A stretch of DNA of 55,695 nucleotides from Bin5 sp034428395. Its GTDB lineage: Bacteria > Chloroflexota > Anaerolineae > Caldilineales > Caldilineaceae. The DNA lies in contig DAOUHX010000020.1 of assembly GCA_034428395.1 (NCBI GenBank), forward strand, positions 1 to 55,695, read 5' to 3'. How positions within the stretch are numbered: position 1 is the stretch's first letter; every line of letters begins with the position of its first letter. Made by a program: the position numbers and the translations under genes. The notes beneath the pieces are model-generated. The model made no database searches. It had not been told where the DNA came from and saw only the letters and a program-made list of their open reading frames with translations. Below, one piece after another: positions 7,893 to 16,425 of the stretch.

Positions 7893-10800
7893 CTAAGGAG
7901 TGAGGGATCTTGTCGGCAGACCCGGCCTGTCCAGCGATAGGGCCTCCAGGACGTGTAGCAGCAGCGATCGCCAACCGCTGGCCTCGTCAATGGGAATGTA
8001 AATGGCCTCCCGCCCGACATGGATTGCGTTTTCCGGTGCGAAGACGCCCTCTTCGGTTGTCGAGCCAAGTGCCATGCGCAGCGAGCGCTGGAGTTTGCGC
8101 CTGGCACCGTCCGACAACTCGCCTTGAAGCTTGCCCTCGCCGGCAATTGAGTGAAACGAAACTCCCTGTGGGATGCGGACGGCAATCTGATCCCGCCGGC
8201 GCCCGATACTTTGGATGCCTGCCTTCAATGCCTCCATCTTTACCCGGATCTGGTAGAAGAGATTCTCCAGCTCCAGCGGTACAGATCGAGTTTCCGAATC
8301 AACCCCGAAGCGGTCCACCATTTCCTTGCGCATTTCTTCCAATTGCGGCGGCGTGGTCAAGCCGGCGATGCGTCGGTACAGCTGCAGCCGCAGACCCTCT
8401 TCCTCGACGTAAATGGCCGGAATCTCGGCGCGCAAGGGAAGGTCGAGCGTGACAGGGGGCGCCAGCGGGTCATCCAACGCGACCGGGGATTGATCGACTT
8501 CGTCTCGCGCCGGTAGAACGCTTGCCCCTCGATCCCAATCGGCGGGGAGGGACGTGCTGCCATCTTCTCCTTGTTGCTCCGCGGCAACGATCCGCTGCCG
8601 CTTCTCTCTTAGCTCATTGACTGACTGCGCGAGCAGGCGCGTATAGAGATCGAACCCGACGCTGACGATCTGACCGTGCTGGCGCGCTCCCAGGAGCTCT
8701 CCGGCACCGCGGATCTCCAGATCGCGCATGGCGATACGGAAACCGGCGCCGAGTTCGTCGCTGCTTTCGAGCAGGGCTTCAAGTCGCCTCCGCGCGTCGA
8801 ATGACAGAGTACTGTGTCGATCATAAAAGAGATAGCAGTATCCCCGCACCGCGCCGCGCCCGACGCGCCCGCGCAGTTGGTACAGCTGTGCCAGTCCAAA
8901 ATGGTCGGCGCGATTGACGATCATCGTGTTGGCCCGCCTGATGTCCAGCCCGTTTTCTACGATCGTGGTACAGACGAGGACGTCAATTTCGCCGTCGGCG
9001 AATCTCAACATGGTCTCTTCAAGCTCCCGTTCCGCCATCTGGCCGTGGGCGATTGCCACGACGGCGTCGGGCACTTGGCGCTGGACGCGCGACGCCAGCG
9101 TTTTTAGGCCGCGTACGCGGTTGTGCACGAAGAAGACCTGGCCGTCGCGGTCCAGCTCACGTTGGATGGCCTGCCGGACGAGCGAGTTATCGAATTCCGA
9201 CAGGATCGTGCGCACGGGCACACGCTCTCTGGGCGGTGTGTTGATGGTGCTCATATCTCGGGCACCGCTGAGGCTCATGTGAAGCGTGCGGGGAATCGGG
9301 GTGGCACTGAGGGTCAGCACATCCATCTGCGAGCGCATCTGCTTGAGGCGCTCTTTGTGGGCAACGCCGAACCGCTGCTCCTCGTCGATGACCAACAGCC
9401 CCAGGGACTGGAAGCTGACGTCTTTCGAGAGCAGGCGGTGCGTTCCAATAACAATGTCAACAGTGCCTTCCTGCATTTTGCGCAGCACTTTTTCCTGCTG
9501 TGCCGGTGTGCGGAATCGAGAGAGCATCTCCACCAGGACCGGGAACTGGCCCAGCCGTTGGCTGAAGACGCGAAAATGCTGCTGGGCGAGGACGGTGGTT
9601 GGCACTAGCACTGCGGCCTGCTTCCCGTCCATCACAGCCTTGAAGGCGGCACGAATGGCGACTTCGGTCTTGCCGTAGCCGACGTCGCCGATGATGATGC
9701 GGTCCATCGGTTTGCCGGTCTCCATGTCGCGCTTGACATCGTCGATGGCGTCGATCTGGTCGGCGGTCTCACGGAATGGAAAGGCCGCTTCCATCTCTTC
9801 CTGCCAGGGCCCGTCGGGGCTGAACGCGTAGCCAGGGATAACCTCTCTCTCCGCATACAGTTTCAGGAGGTCTTCGGCAATGTCCTCGACCGCTCTTTTG
9901 GCTCGGGCCTTGACTGTCTGCCAGTCGGCCGTGCCAAGCCGCGTGACCGCCGGCGGGATCCCGGCGTCGCCCGCGCCCACATAGCGGCTCAGCCGGTCGG
10001 CCTGGTGCACGGGGACATAGAGTCGGTCCCCCCTGGCGTAGTTGACCTTCAGGTATTCTCGCTCCACGCCTCCCAGTTCGATTTTGGTGAGCCCCTCGTA
10101 GACGCCGATGCCGTGCTCGAGGTGAACAACATAATCATTGGGGCTGACGTCAGCGAAGAACAGCTCGGGCGCCACGGTCGACTGTGCGGCGCGCCTCTCG
10201 CGACCCGACTGCCTTGTCCAGCCGAAAAGCTCGGTGTCGGTCAGAAGGCGCAGGTCGGCATCCATGGCTGGCTTGCCGCCTGCCTGTGGGGCCTCGGACC
10301 ACTTCATCACGAAGCCTTCGGACAGCACACCTTGAAGTAAGGTGATCCCGGCAGGCGGAGGTGCGTCGAGTTCAGCGCGCACTGTGGCTGTGAGCCGAGC
10401 CTCGCTTAGCTCCTCCTGCATCCGGGCCGCCTGGCGGGAGACCAGGACGACGCGGTCAGAGGCGTTGGCGTACTTGCGCAAATCCTCAAGAATTCGTTTG
10501 CTCTGGCCGGCAAAGTGGGGACTCGGTGTAAACGAGCGGGCCAGGGCTGAGCCGCCGCCTTCCTGGGCGTTTCCGGGTGCTTGAATTGAATGTGTTCCCA
10601 GTTGGAGCGGATTTCGCTGCGCGACCTTGTCCAGGATCGTCTCCGGGCTGAAGATGCTGGACTGAAATTCGCTTGGCAGTTCGCGGCCCCGCAGCAGCTC
10701 GTGCCTTGTGCTGTCGGCCTCCTGCGCGCATGCCTGGAGTCCGGCCCTTACATCGGCGGCTTCGTCGACGACGAGCAGGCCATCTGCAGGAAGGTGTTCC

Positions 10801-11684
10801 AGGAGCGATGCCGGGTGCGGGTAGGCGTAGGGCAGATACCATTCGATGCCGCGGAAGGCACGACCCTCCTCCAAATCTCCAATCTCGCGTCCGATCTCTT
10901 CACGGATGACAAGGACGAGGTCCGGGTCCGCCAGCAGAGATTTGCGCAGCCGTTCGATGTCTGTGCCGGCACTTTGCGCCAGGCCCAGAGCTTCGCTGCC
11001 TGGACCGATCAACACGCGCTGCAGCTCGATGTCGCTCCGCTGTGTTGCCGGATCAAAGGCGCGGATCGACTCTACTTCGTCGCCAAAGAGGTCGACGCGA
11101 ACAGGATGGGAGAGATTCGGTGGCCAGATGTCGATGATGCCGCCGCGGCGGGCAAAGGTACCCGGCTCCTCAACGACGTTGACCGGCTCGTACCCGGTTT
11201 TAGCCCAGCGCCCGGTCAGCTCGTCGAGCTGGACGAAGCTACCGGCGTTAAGCGGCCGCAAAGCCAGTCGGAATGTTCTGGCCGGCAAAGTCTTCTGCAT
11301 CAGCGCGCGTGCCGAGGCGACGACGATCTTTGGATGGCTTCCCTTTTGCTGCAGCGCGGCAAGCGCTGTCAGGCGGCGCTGCCGCGTCCCTCCCGTCCAG
11401 GGGATGCGCTCGAATGGCAAGGCATCGGGATCGGCATAGAGCGAGACCGGGGACGGGCCGTCAGCGGGCGACAGGAAGAGCTGCAGCTTTTCCATCCAGC
11501 GCTCAGCTTGCTCCGAGGTGCCTGTCAACACGAGTACGGGTCCTGCGCGGTCGGTTGCGGCACAAGCGACGACCAACGCTCGCGCTGCAGAATAGAGCTT
11601 CTGCGGCGTGCCATCGTGGCCCTTCAACAACTGCTGGTAGGCGGGCAGATTTCTGAGAATTGGCAAAAGCCCGGACAAGTTCAT
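7893..11684 (-). CDS. mfd: Transcription-repair coupling factor Mfd
   Basis: A DNA translocase that removes stalled RNA polymerase at lesions and recruits UvrA. The 1263-residue protein has the full architecture: an N-terminal UvrB-like module, the CarD-like RNA-polymerase interaction domain (DYVVHLEHGIGVYEGL), the RecG-like motor with Walker A GDVGYGKTEVAIRA, Walker B box DEEQ in VIDEEQRFGV, the SATPIPRT motif, and the C-terminal TRCF domain. I chose ATG 11684 (MNLSGLL) because Mfd proteins commonly begin in this way; a GTG at 11726 would add 14 residues. It follows pth by about 57 bp and converges on the HMG-CoA synthase gene with 24 bp between the stops. Confidence 0.97.
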   Translation of the reverse strand: MNLSGLLPILRNLPAYQQLLKGHDGTPQKLYSAARALVVACAATDRAGPVLVLTGTSEQAERWMEKLQLFLSPADGPSPVSLYADPDALPFERIPWTGGTRQRRLTALAALQQKGSHPKIVVASARALMQKTLPARTFRLALRPLNAGSFVQLDELTGRWAKTGYEPVNVVEEPGTFARRGGIIDIWPPNLSHPVRVDLFGDEVESIRAFDPATQRSDIELQRVLIGPGSEALGLAQSAGTDIERLRKSLLADPDLVLVIREEIGREIGDLEEGRAFRGIEWYLPYAYPHPASLLEHLPADGLLVVDEAADVRAGLQACAQEADSTRHELLRGRELPSEFQSSIFSPETILDKVAQRNPLQLGTHSIQAPGNAQEGGGSALARSFTPSPHFAGQSKRILEDLRKYANASDRVVLVSRQAARMQEELSEARLTATVRAELDAPPPAGITLLQGVLSEGFVMKWSEAPQAGGKPAMDADLRLLTDTELFGWTRQSGRERRAAQSTVAPELFFADVSPNDYVVHLEHGIGVYEGLTKIELGGVEREYLKVNYARGDRLYVPVHQADRLSRYVGAGDAGIPPAVTRLGTADWQTVKARAKRAVEDIAEDLLKLYAEREVIPGYAFSPDGPWQEEMEAAFPFRETADQIDAIDDVKRDMETGKPMDRIIIGDVGYGKTEVAIRAAFKAVMDGKQAAVLVPTTVLAQQHFRVFSQRLGQFPVLVEMLSRFRTPAQQEKVLRKMQEGTVDIVIGTHRLLSKDVSFQSLGLLVIDEEQRFGVAHKERLKQMRSQMDVLTLSATPIPRTLHMSLSGARDMSTINTPPRERVPVRTILSEFDNSLVRQAIQRELDRDGQVFFVHNRVRGLKTLASRVQRQVPDAVVAIAHGQMAERELEETMLRFADGEIDVLVCTTIVENGLDIRRANTMIVNRADHFGLAQLYQLRGRVGRGAVRGYCYLFYDRHSTLSFDARRRLEALLESSDELGAGFRIAMRDLEIRGAGELLGARQHGQIVSVGFDLYTRLLAQSVNELREKRQRIVAAEQQGEDGSTSLPADWDRGASVLPARDEVDQSPVALDDPLAPPVTLDLPLRAEIPAIYVEEEGLRLQLYRRIAGLTTPPQLEEMRKEMVDRFGVDSETRSVPLELENLFYQIRVKMEALKAGIQSIGRRRDQIAVRIPQGVSFHSIAGEGKLQGELSDGARRKLQRSLRMALGSTTEEGVFAPENAIHVGREAIYIPIDEASGWRSLLLHVLEALSLDRPGLPTRSLTP

Positions 11685-11740
11685 ATGTTTCGAATGTGAG
11701 ACTGGCTGGTCGAGAGTTGGGCCCACGATTAGGTCGCGTT

Positions 11741-12349
11741 TCAGCCGTTGAAGCGGTTCATCGCGTTGTCGATTCCCTGAAAGAGCCAGCTCTCAATGGC
11801 ATCGGCGATGCGCGGACGGAGCGGCCCGAACTCAGACTCCTCTTCTTCGCTGAAATTCTGCAGGACGAAGGCTGCAGGGTCCATCGGCTCCGACGGGCGC
11901 CCGATGCCCACACGGGCGCGCGGAAACCGGTCCGTGCCCAGCTGCTGGATCAGTGACTTCATACCATTGTGGCCGCCGGCCCCGCCGAAGGGCCGAAGTC
12001 TCAACCTGCCGCTGGGTAGATCGAGTTCGTCATAAATGACGAAAATATCCTGCGGCTCGATGGCGAAATAGCGAGCCATCGGTGCGACTGCGCTGCCGCT
12101 GCGGTTCATGAATGTGAGCGGCCGGGCCAGCAAGACCTTTTGACGAAGCGACGCCTCGCCGGCGGAAGAAGCCCGCTCTAGGATGCGCGGATGCGCGATC
12201 CAGCCCTCGCCGTAAAGCGCATTGAACTTGGACCGGGAGAGCGGAACTTGGTGGCGGCGGGCCAGGAGATCCAGCACCTGAAAGCCGATGTTGTGCCGGT
12301 TGCGCGCGTAGCGGGGCCCGGGATTCCCCAGACCCACAATCATCTTCAT
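11741..12349 (-). CDS. pth: Peptidyl-tRNA hydrolase
   Basis: Releases peptides from peptidyl-tRNA dropped by ribosomes and recycles the tRNA. The 202-residue protein begins with the diagnostic IVGLGNPGPRYARNRHNIGF; the catalytic His is the one in RHNIGF and the conserved Asp lies in IYDELDLPSGRLRLR. GGAGGHNGMKS completes the family signature. It is slightly longer than the E. coli enzyme through its C-terminal tail. It is the first gene of a pth-mfd operon on the minus strand. Confidence 0.97.
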   Translation of the reverse strand: MKMIVGLGNPGPRYARNRHNIGFQVLDLLARRHQVPLSRSKFNALYGEGWIAHPRILERASSAGEASLRQKVLLARPLTFMNRSGSAVAPMARYFAIEPQDIFVIYDELDLPSGRLRLRPFGGAGGHNGMKSLIQQLGTDRFPRARVGIGRPSEPMDPAAFVLQNFSEEEESEFGPLRPRIADAIESWLFQGIDNAMNRFNG

Positions 12350-12485
12350 ATTCCGGTGACTACTTTTCCGGCCTCTGCAGGCCGACTACTCATCTACCGT
12401 GAGCTGCAACCGAGTCTGACCGATGCCCTGCGAGCGTTTCCCTTTCGGCGCCTACCAAGCATTTGCGAATAGATGCCCCATGTTA

Positions 12486-13376
12486 CTAGATTTTGCCGGT
12501 CATCCACTGCATCAACCGCTTGGCCGCGAATACCGCGCCAAGCAGCAGGAATAGGCCCGCGCTCCAGCGAACGCCGGTCAAAAAGCGTTCGCGCAGTCGA
12601 TTCAAGGAAAGGGCCTCGGTCAGGTTGCCAATACCGCCAGGCGCGCCCGGGACAATCGACTGACCTTCGGAGGCCGTCTGCCCTTGTGCTGTGCCACCGC
12701 CGTTGCCCTGTGCGGGCGCCGCTGGCGAGGGTGTGACCTCGGCCGTAGGCTCCTCGATCTTCGGCTGGTCGACTTCGACAGGAGGGACGGTCGGCTGTGG
12801 GACAGGAGTGGGCGTGTCGATCGGGATTGGTGTCGGCGTGGGGCCGTCCGGCGTCGGTGTCGGCGCCTCCTGGTTCACGCTGATACTGCGCGCGAAGAAT
12901 TCGCCGTAGTTGCCATCAGGGCGAACAACCCGAAGCCGCAAGGAATAGATTCCCGGCGCAAGATTGCCGGTATGCCAGACGCCCAATTGGCCGTTGTTCA
13001 CTTCAAATGTTTCGCCCGCGAACCAGACGAAGGATTCTTCTCCGCTCGACTCCAACTTGAAATAGAGTTCATAGCGGGCAAACGGGGGGCCGACAGCGGT
13101 ACCGAGAACCGGGACCGATCCGCTGACGCTACTGCCCGTGGCCGGCGAAGTAATGCCGGACTGGCCGGACTGTTCACTCGGGGCGTTCACCCTGTCCAAG
13201 CGAATGTCCCTGCCCGAGCCGGATTCGGCGGCGCCCCGAACGGGAACAGCTGAAGGCGAGGCGAGAGCCAGCAATCCCAAGCCGACCAGAATAGCGGCGA
13301 GGACCCTCCTGAGAACTGTAGGCTTTCGACCAAAGGGGAACGGTCCTTGGTTGGTTACCTGGCTAGAATCGAACAT
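12486..13376 (-). CDS. Secreted protein with Thr-Pro-rich linker and C-terminal membrane anchor
   Basis: About 296 residues, no recognised family. A hydrophobic stretch near residues 22-42 (VLAAILVGLGLLALASPSAV) looks like a signal sequence. An all-beta domain follows at roughly residues 70-165, with SPATGSSVSGSVPVLGTA and APGIYSLRLRVVRPDGNYGEF, which reads like an Ig/FnIII-type module. A Thr-Pro/Val-Pro linker covers about residues 170-215, a Gln/Gly-rich stretch follows, and a single helix (AGLFLLLGAVFAAKRL) ends the protein, so it is probably anchored outside the cell. The start ATG 13376 places the signal sequence near the N-terminus. It is the third gene after the DsbA-like and DsbB-cytochrome genes, all on the minus strand. 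Confidence 0.65.
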   Translation of the reverse strand: MFDSSQVTNQGPFPFGRKPTVLRRVLAAILVGLGLLALASPSAVPVRGAAESGSGRDIRLDRVNAPSEQSGQSGITSPATGSSVSGSVPVLGTAVGPPFARYELYFKLESSGEESFVWFAGETFEVNNGQLGVWHTGNLAPGIYSLRLRVVRPDGNYGEFFARSISVNQEAPTPTPDGPTPTPIPIDTPTPVPQPTVPPVEVDQPKIEEPTAEVTPSPAAPAQGNGGGTAQGQTASEGQSIVPGAPGGIGNLTEALSLNRLRERFLTGVRWSAGLFLLLGAVFAAKRLMQWMTGKI

Positions 13377-13478
13377 GTAGACATCGACCTTGTTCGGGCA
13401 TTGAAAAGCGGCCCAGACGCGCAAGAAGGGTGATACGATGCCTGACGCGACGCATCGTACCCTGGCGTCGGACCGCAT

Positions 13479-14393
13479 TTACTGCCAGTCCCGGATGACG
13501 AGTATGATGTATCCTATCTGTTCGTCGCTCAACTCCGACTGGCCGCCGCGCGCCGGCATGGCAAGGCCGGTGCGGTTGTCTTCAGCGTCTGCCGCCCGCC
13601 CGTCTCGGATCAGCGCGAGCATCTCGTCATCAGATAGATCGGAGACATAGGGGGAGTCGGCCAGCGCAGTGCCCAAACCCTCGACTCCTTCGCCCTGGGC
13701 CCCATGGCAGGACGCGCACGCCTGGGCGTAAAGAGACTCACCCTTTTGCTGGCTGGTCGGTGTTGCTGTCGGCTCTGGCGTTGCCGTCGAGTCGGCCGAG
13801 ACTTCCAGAAAGGGTATTGAGGATGGGATCGAAATCTGAATGTCAGGCAGCGAGACCTCCATCTCCCCCGCGCGCACTGCCTCCGCGACGTAGAGTGCGA
13901 GGGCGATGACTACGATGATTGGAACGGGCCAACGCGGCCAACGATAGGCGCCGACCAGATTTGGCTTGCTATCGCCACCGGCAATGACCATCAGCATTCC
14001 GATCGTGATGGCCATGAAGCCGAGCACGGAGAGAAGCGGAATCGTAACGATGCCGAACCAGTTAATCCAGACCGATGAGCAGGTCACACCGAGCCCGCAG
14101 CTCGCAGGCTGGCCGAAGATGGTCGTCTTCTGCAACAGATAGTGGTAGACCGCGACCCCCTGCCCCAGCAGTGAAAAGGGAAGGACCAGGAACGGCAGAT
14201 GATGGTCTCGGCGGATTATGCCCAAAGCGATCAGGCCGGCCAGCGGATACATCAGGACGCGCTGGAACCAGCAGAGCGTGCAGGGCGTAAACCGCATCAC
14301 CTCGCTGAAGTAGAGGCTGCCCATCATGGAGACCCAAGCAGCGATAAGGGCGCTGTAAAGGCCGAGACGAACCCAGAATCGCGAACTGTTCAT
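13479..14393 (-). CDS. DsbB/BdbC-type disulfide oxidoreductase fused to a cytochrome c domain
   Basis: A 304-residue fusion. Residues 1-140 form a four-helix DsbB/BdbC module with the redox pairs Cys38-Cys41 (TPCTLCWFQR) and Cys99-Cys105 in the two outward loops. Helices lie near 7-27, 43-60, 66-86 and 112-138. A fifth helix at about 155-174 would bring the C-terminus back outside. After an Ala-Thr-Pro linker (about 200-215) comes a class I cytochrome c domain with the haem motif CASCH (Cys226, Cys229, His230) and a likely axial Met279 in LAMPARGG. It starts 19 nt after the DsbA-like gene. Likely role: reoxidise the DsbA partner, with electrons passing to quinone and/or the attached haem; the electron route is inference. 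Confidence 0.88.
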   Translation of the reverse strand: MNSSRFWVRLGLYSALIAAWVSMMGSLYFSEVMRFTPCTLCWFQRVLMYPLAGLIALGIIRRDHHLPFLVLPFSLLGQGVAVYHYLLQKTTIFGQPASCGLGVTCSSVWINWFGIVTIPLLSVLGFMAITIGMLMVIAGGDSKPNLVGAYRWPRWPVPIIVVIALALYVAEAVRAGEMEVSLPDIQISIPSSIPFLEVSADSTATPEPTATPTSQQKGESLYAQACASCHGAQGEGVEGLGTALADSPYVSDLSDDEMLALIRDGRAADAEDNRTGLAMPARGGQSELSDEQIGYIILVIRDWQ

Positions 14394-14412
14394 CTTTCGA
14401 CGTTTCGCCTTG

Positions 14413-15141
14413 TCATCGGCCCGCCGCCAGGCGGTTGTCAATCGCGGCGGCGACCGCATCGTAGTCGAGCGGGTTGGTAACAGGGATGCCGTCGATCAGT
14501 ATTGCAGGCGTGCCGCCCAGACCGGCGGCGCGAGCGGCCTGTAAGCTGGCGTTTACGCCGCCCAGATGCGTCTGGTCCAGCAGACAGGATGAGAATGACG
14601 CCTCGTTCAACTCCAATTCGACAGCGTATTCGATCAACCTTTCGGCAATGAAAGCCGACGGACCGCTTTGCGTTTCCTGAAAAACGCGATCGTGGTAACT
14701 CCAAAACTGCCCCTGGTCGGCGGCACACTCGCTCGCTTGTGCTGCCATCGAGGCGCCAGGCTCGTGCTGCTGCAAGGGAAAGTGGCGGAACTCCAACTTC
14801 GCTTGTCCGCCGGCAATGTAGCTTTCGACCAGACGGGGCTTTACCATCTGGTTAAAGGCGGCGCAGGCGGGACAACGAAAATCCTCCCAGGCCTGGACGG
14901 TCACAGGCGCTTCCGGGTCGCCCAGGATGTTGCGATTCTGCCATTCAGGGGGAATACCGGCGTAGACGGCAGCCCCGCCCGTGGACTGCTGGTTGCCTGA
15001 GACCACGGCCAGTACGAGCGCGATTGCGACCGCCACCAGAGCGATGCCGCCGATCAGGACAACTCCGATCGAGAGCCGTCGCGGTCCTGCCTTCCCTTTA
15101 GAAAGCGATCTTACCTTCCTGCGCCGCTTAGACTTCTCCAT
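14413..15141 (-). CDS. DsbA-like membrane-anchored thiol-disulfide oxidoreductase
   Basis: Introduces disulfides into exported proteins, or is the partner of the DsbB module downstream. The 242-residue protein has a very basic N-terminus and one helix at about 24-47, so it is probably anchored. Its thioredoxin-fold domain carries the active site FRCPAC (Cys90, Cys93) and a cis-Pro loop GGTPAILIDG (Pro212), with an inserted helical region between them. Cys139 and Cys186 form a possible second disulfide. It belongs to the DSBA-like/BdbD group (PF13462 type). It is the first gene of the thiol locus, with a plausible promoter about 105 nt upstream. Confidence 0.92.
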   Translation of the reverse strand: MEKSKRRRKVRSLSKGKAGPRRLSIGVVLIGGIALVAVAIALVLAVVSGNQQSTGGAAVYAGIPPEWQNRNILGDPEAPVTVQAWEDFRCPACAAFNQMVKPRLVESYIAGGQAKLEFRHFPLQQHEPGASMAAQASECAADQGQFWSYHDRVFQETQSGPSAFIAERLIEYAVELELNEASFSSCLLDQTHLGGVNASLQAARAAGLGGTPAILIDGIPVTNPLDYDAVAAAIDNRLAAGR

Positions 15142-15245
15142 CTGTCCCGTTCACCCGCCCGGTAAAGAGGCCACTTCTTCAGCAAGCAGGAACAGGCCGC
15201 CTACCGCTTTCAGTGCCCGAAAATTGAACGGACCCCGCACAATAA

Positions 15246-15274
15246 AATATAGCACCGATCGGAAAGGCGCACAA
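15246..15274 (-). promoter_or_regulatory. Sigma-70-type promoter for the DsbA-like operon
   Basis: On the minus strand, TTGTGC (15274-15269) is followed by a 17-nt spacer and TATATT (15251-15246). It lies about 100 nt upstream of the DsbA-like start codon in an AT-richer patch, back to back with the promoter of the next plus-strand gene. Confidence 0.5.
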
Positions 15275-15402
15275 AACCAGCTACATTTCGCGCTCCCCGG
15301 ACTGAGCGGGCAGCGTATAGGCGCCGCTTACGTCTCTTGTGGATTGTTCTGGTTATGGAAGCCTGCAATTATTGGGTTGCAAGGCGATGTCACCAGAGGA
15401 GT

Positions 15403-15430
15403 TTGCCATTTGCCGCCCGGTGAGTATGCT
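15403..15430 (+). promoter_or_regulatory. Putative promoter of the SDR gene
   Basis: TTGCCA (15403-15408), a 16-nt spacer and TATGCT (15425-15430), about 45 nt before the TTG start codon at 15475. Match to consensus is moderate. Confidence 0.4.
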
Positions 15431-15474
15431 AAACTCGATGCTGGCTTGGCAGATGGCGCAAAGGGGAGAGTGAA

Positions 15475-16359
15475 TTGACGACGGACAATGGGCCGGTCTT
15501 CAGGGTTGACGAGGGCGGCGCGCTGGCAGGGAAGGTCGCCGTCATCACCGGGGCGAGCAAGGGCATTGGGGCCGCAATCGCGCAATCGCTGGCAGAAGAG
15601 GGTTGCCGGCTGGCCCTGGCCGCACGCAGCGTTGAACTGCTGGACAGGGTCGCAGATCAGCTGCGACGGGACTTTGGCACCGACATCCTAACCGTGCCCA
15701 CCGACGTCGGCGACGAGGGCCAAGCGAGGGCGCTTATCGAGAAGACGGTGTCCCATTTTGGGGCCGTGGATATTCTTGTAAACAACGCGGGCATGGGCAT
15801 CTACGGCGCCGTCGACGAACTGGACCTGGGCGATTTGCGCCATGTCTTCGAGGTTAATTTCTTCGGCGCGCTGGCAGCGTTGCAGGCGGCCGTGCAGGTT
15901 ATGCGGCGCCAGGGAGGCGGCACGGTCGTCAACATCAGCAGCATCGTAGGTAAGTTTCCTCAGCCCCTGGGCGGCGGCTACACGGCCACGAAATTCGCGT
16001 TGCAAGGGGCGAGCGGCGCGGCGCGTGCCGAGTTGAAACGGGACAATATCGATCTCGTTGTCGTCTGCCCAGGCCTGACGGAGACCGAGTTCTCTCAAAA
16101 CAGCCGCATCAGCGTGCCGGGCGCCGAGCACCGGCAGGGGGAAAGGCATTCGCTCACACGCGGCGTGGACGCCGCCAGGGTAGGCCGCCGGACTGTAACC
16201 GCCATCAAGCGGGGCGAGCGTGAGGCCTACATCACCCTGTTCGACCGTCTGCTGGTCTGGTTTGCACTGCTCTTCCCTGGCTTGTTGCAGTGGCTGCTGA
16301 TCTATGTGACGCGTTACCGGCGGAAGCGCTTCGAGCAGAGCGCGGCCGGAGAGAACTAG
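15475..16359 (+). CDS. SDR-family NAD(P)-dependent oxidoreductase with C-terminal hydrophobic tail
   Basis: A classical short-chain dehydrogenase: cofactor motif TGASKGIG near residue 26, NNAG near 105, catalytic Ser in NISSIVG and the Tyr-Lys pair in GGYTATKFAL. The substrate is unknown. The 294-residue chain is extended at the end by a hydrophobic stretch (WFALLFPGLLQWLLIYV) followed by Arg/Lys-rich residues, as in membrane-associated SDRs acting on lipids or ketones. The TTG start is supported by AGGGGAGAG 5 nt upstream. It stands alone and converges on the lactonase gene. Confidence 0.9.
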   Translation: MTTDNGPVFRVDEGGALAGKVAVITGASKGIGAAIAQSLAEEGCRLALAARSVELLDRVADQLRRDFGTDILTVPTDVGDEGQARALIEKTVSHFGAVDILVNNAGMGIYGAVDELDLGDLRHVFEVNFFGALAALQAAVQVMRRQGGGTVVNISSIVGKFPQPLGGGYTATKFALQGASGAARAELKRDNIDLVVVCPGLTETEFSQNSRISVPGAEHRQGERHSLTRGVDAARVGRRTVTAIKRGEREAYITLFDRLLVWFALLFPGLLQWLLIYVTRYRRKRFEQSAAGEN

Positions 16360-16425
16360 AGAAGGCGGCCGCCGAGTCCCAAGATCTGAAGCTCGAGAGC
16401 TCCGCCCGCCAGCCCGGCGCCGGTT

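Noticed and set aside
15142..15474. tRNA or small RNA gene in the divergent intergenic region
   Set aside because: I found no cloverleaf or T-loop motif; the AT-rich patch is better explained by two back-to-back promoters.
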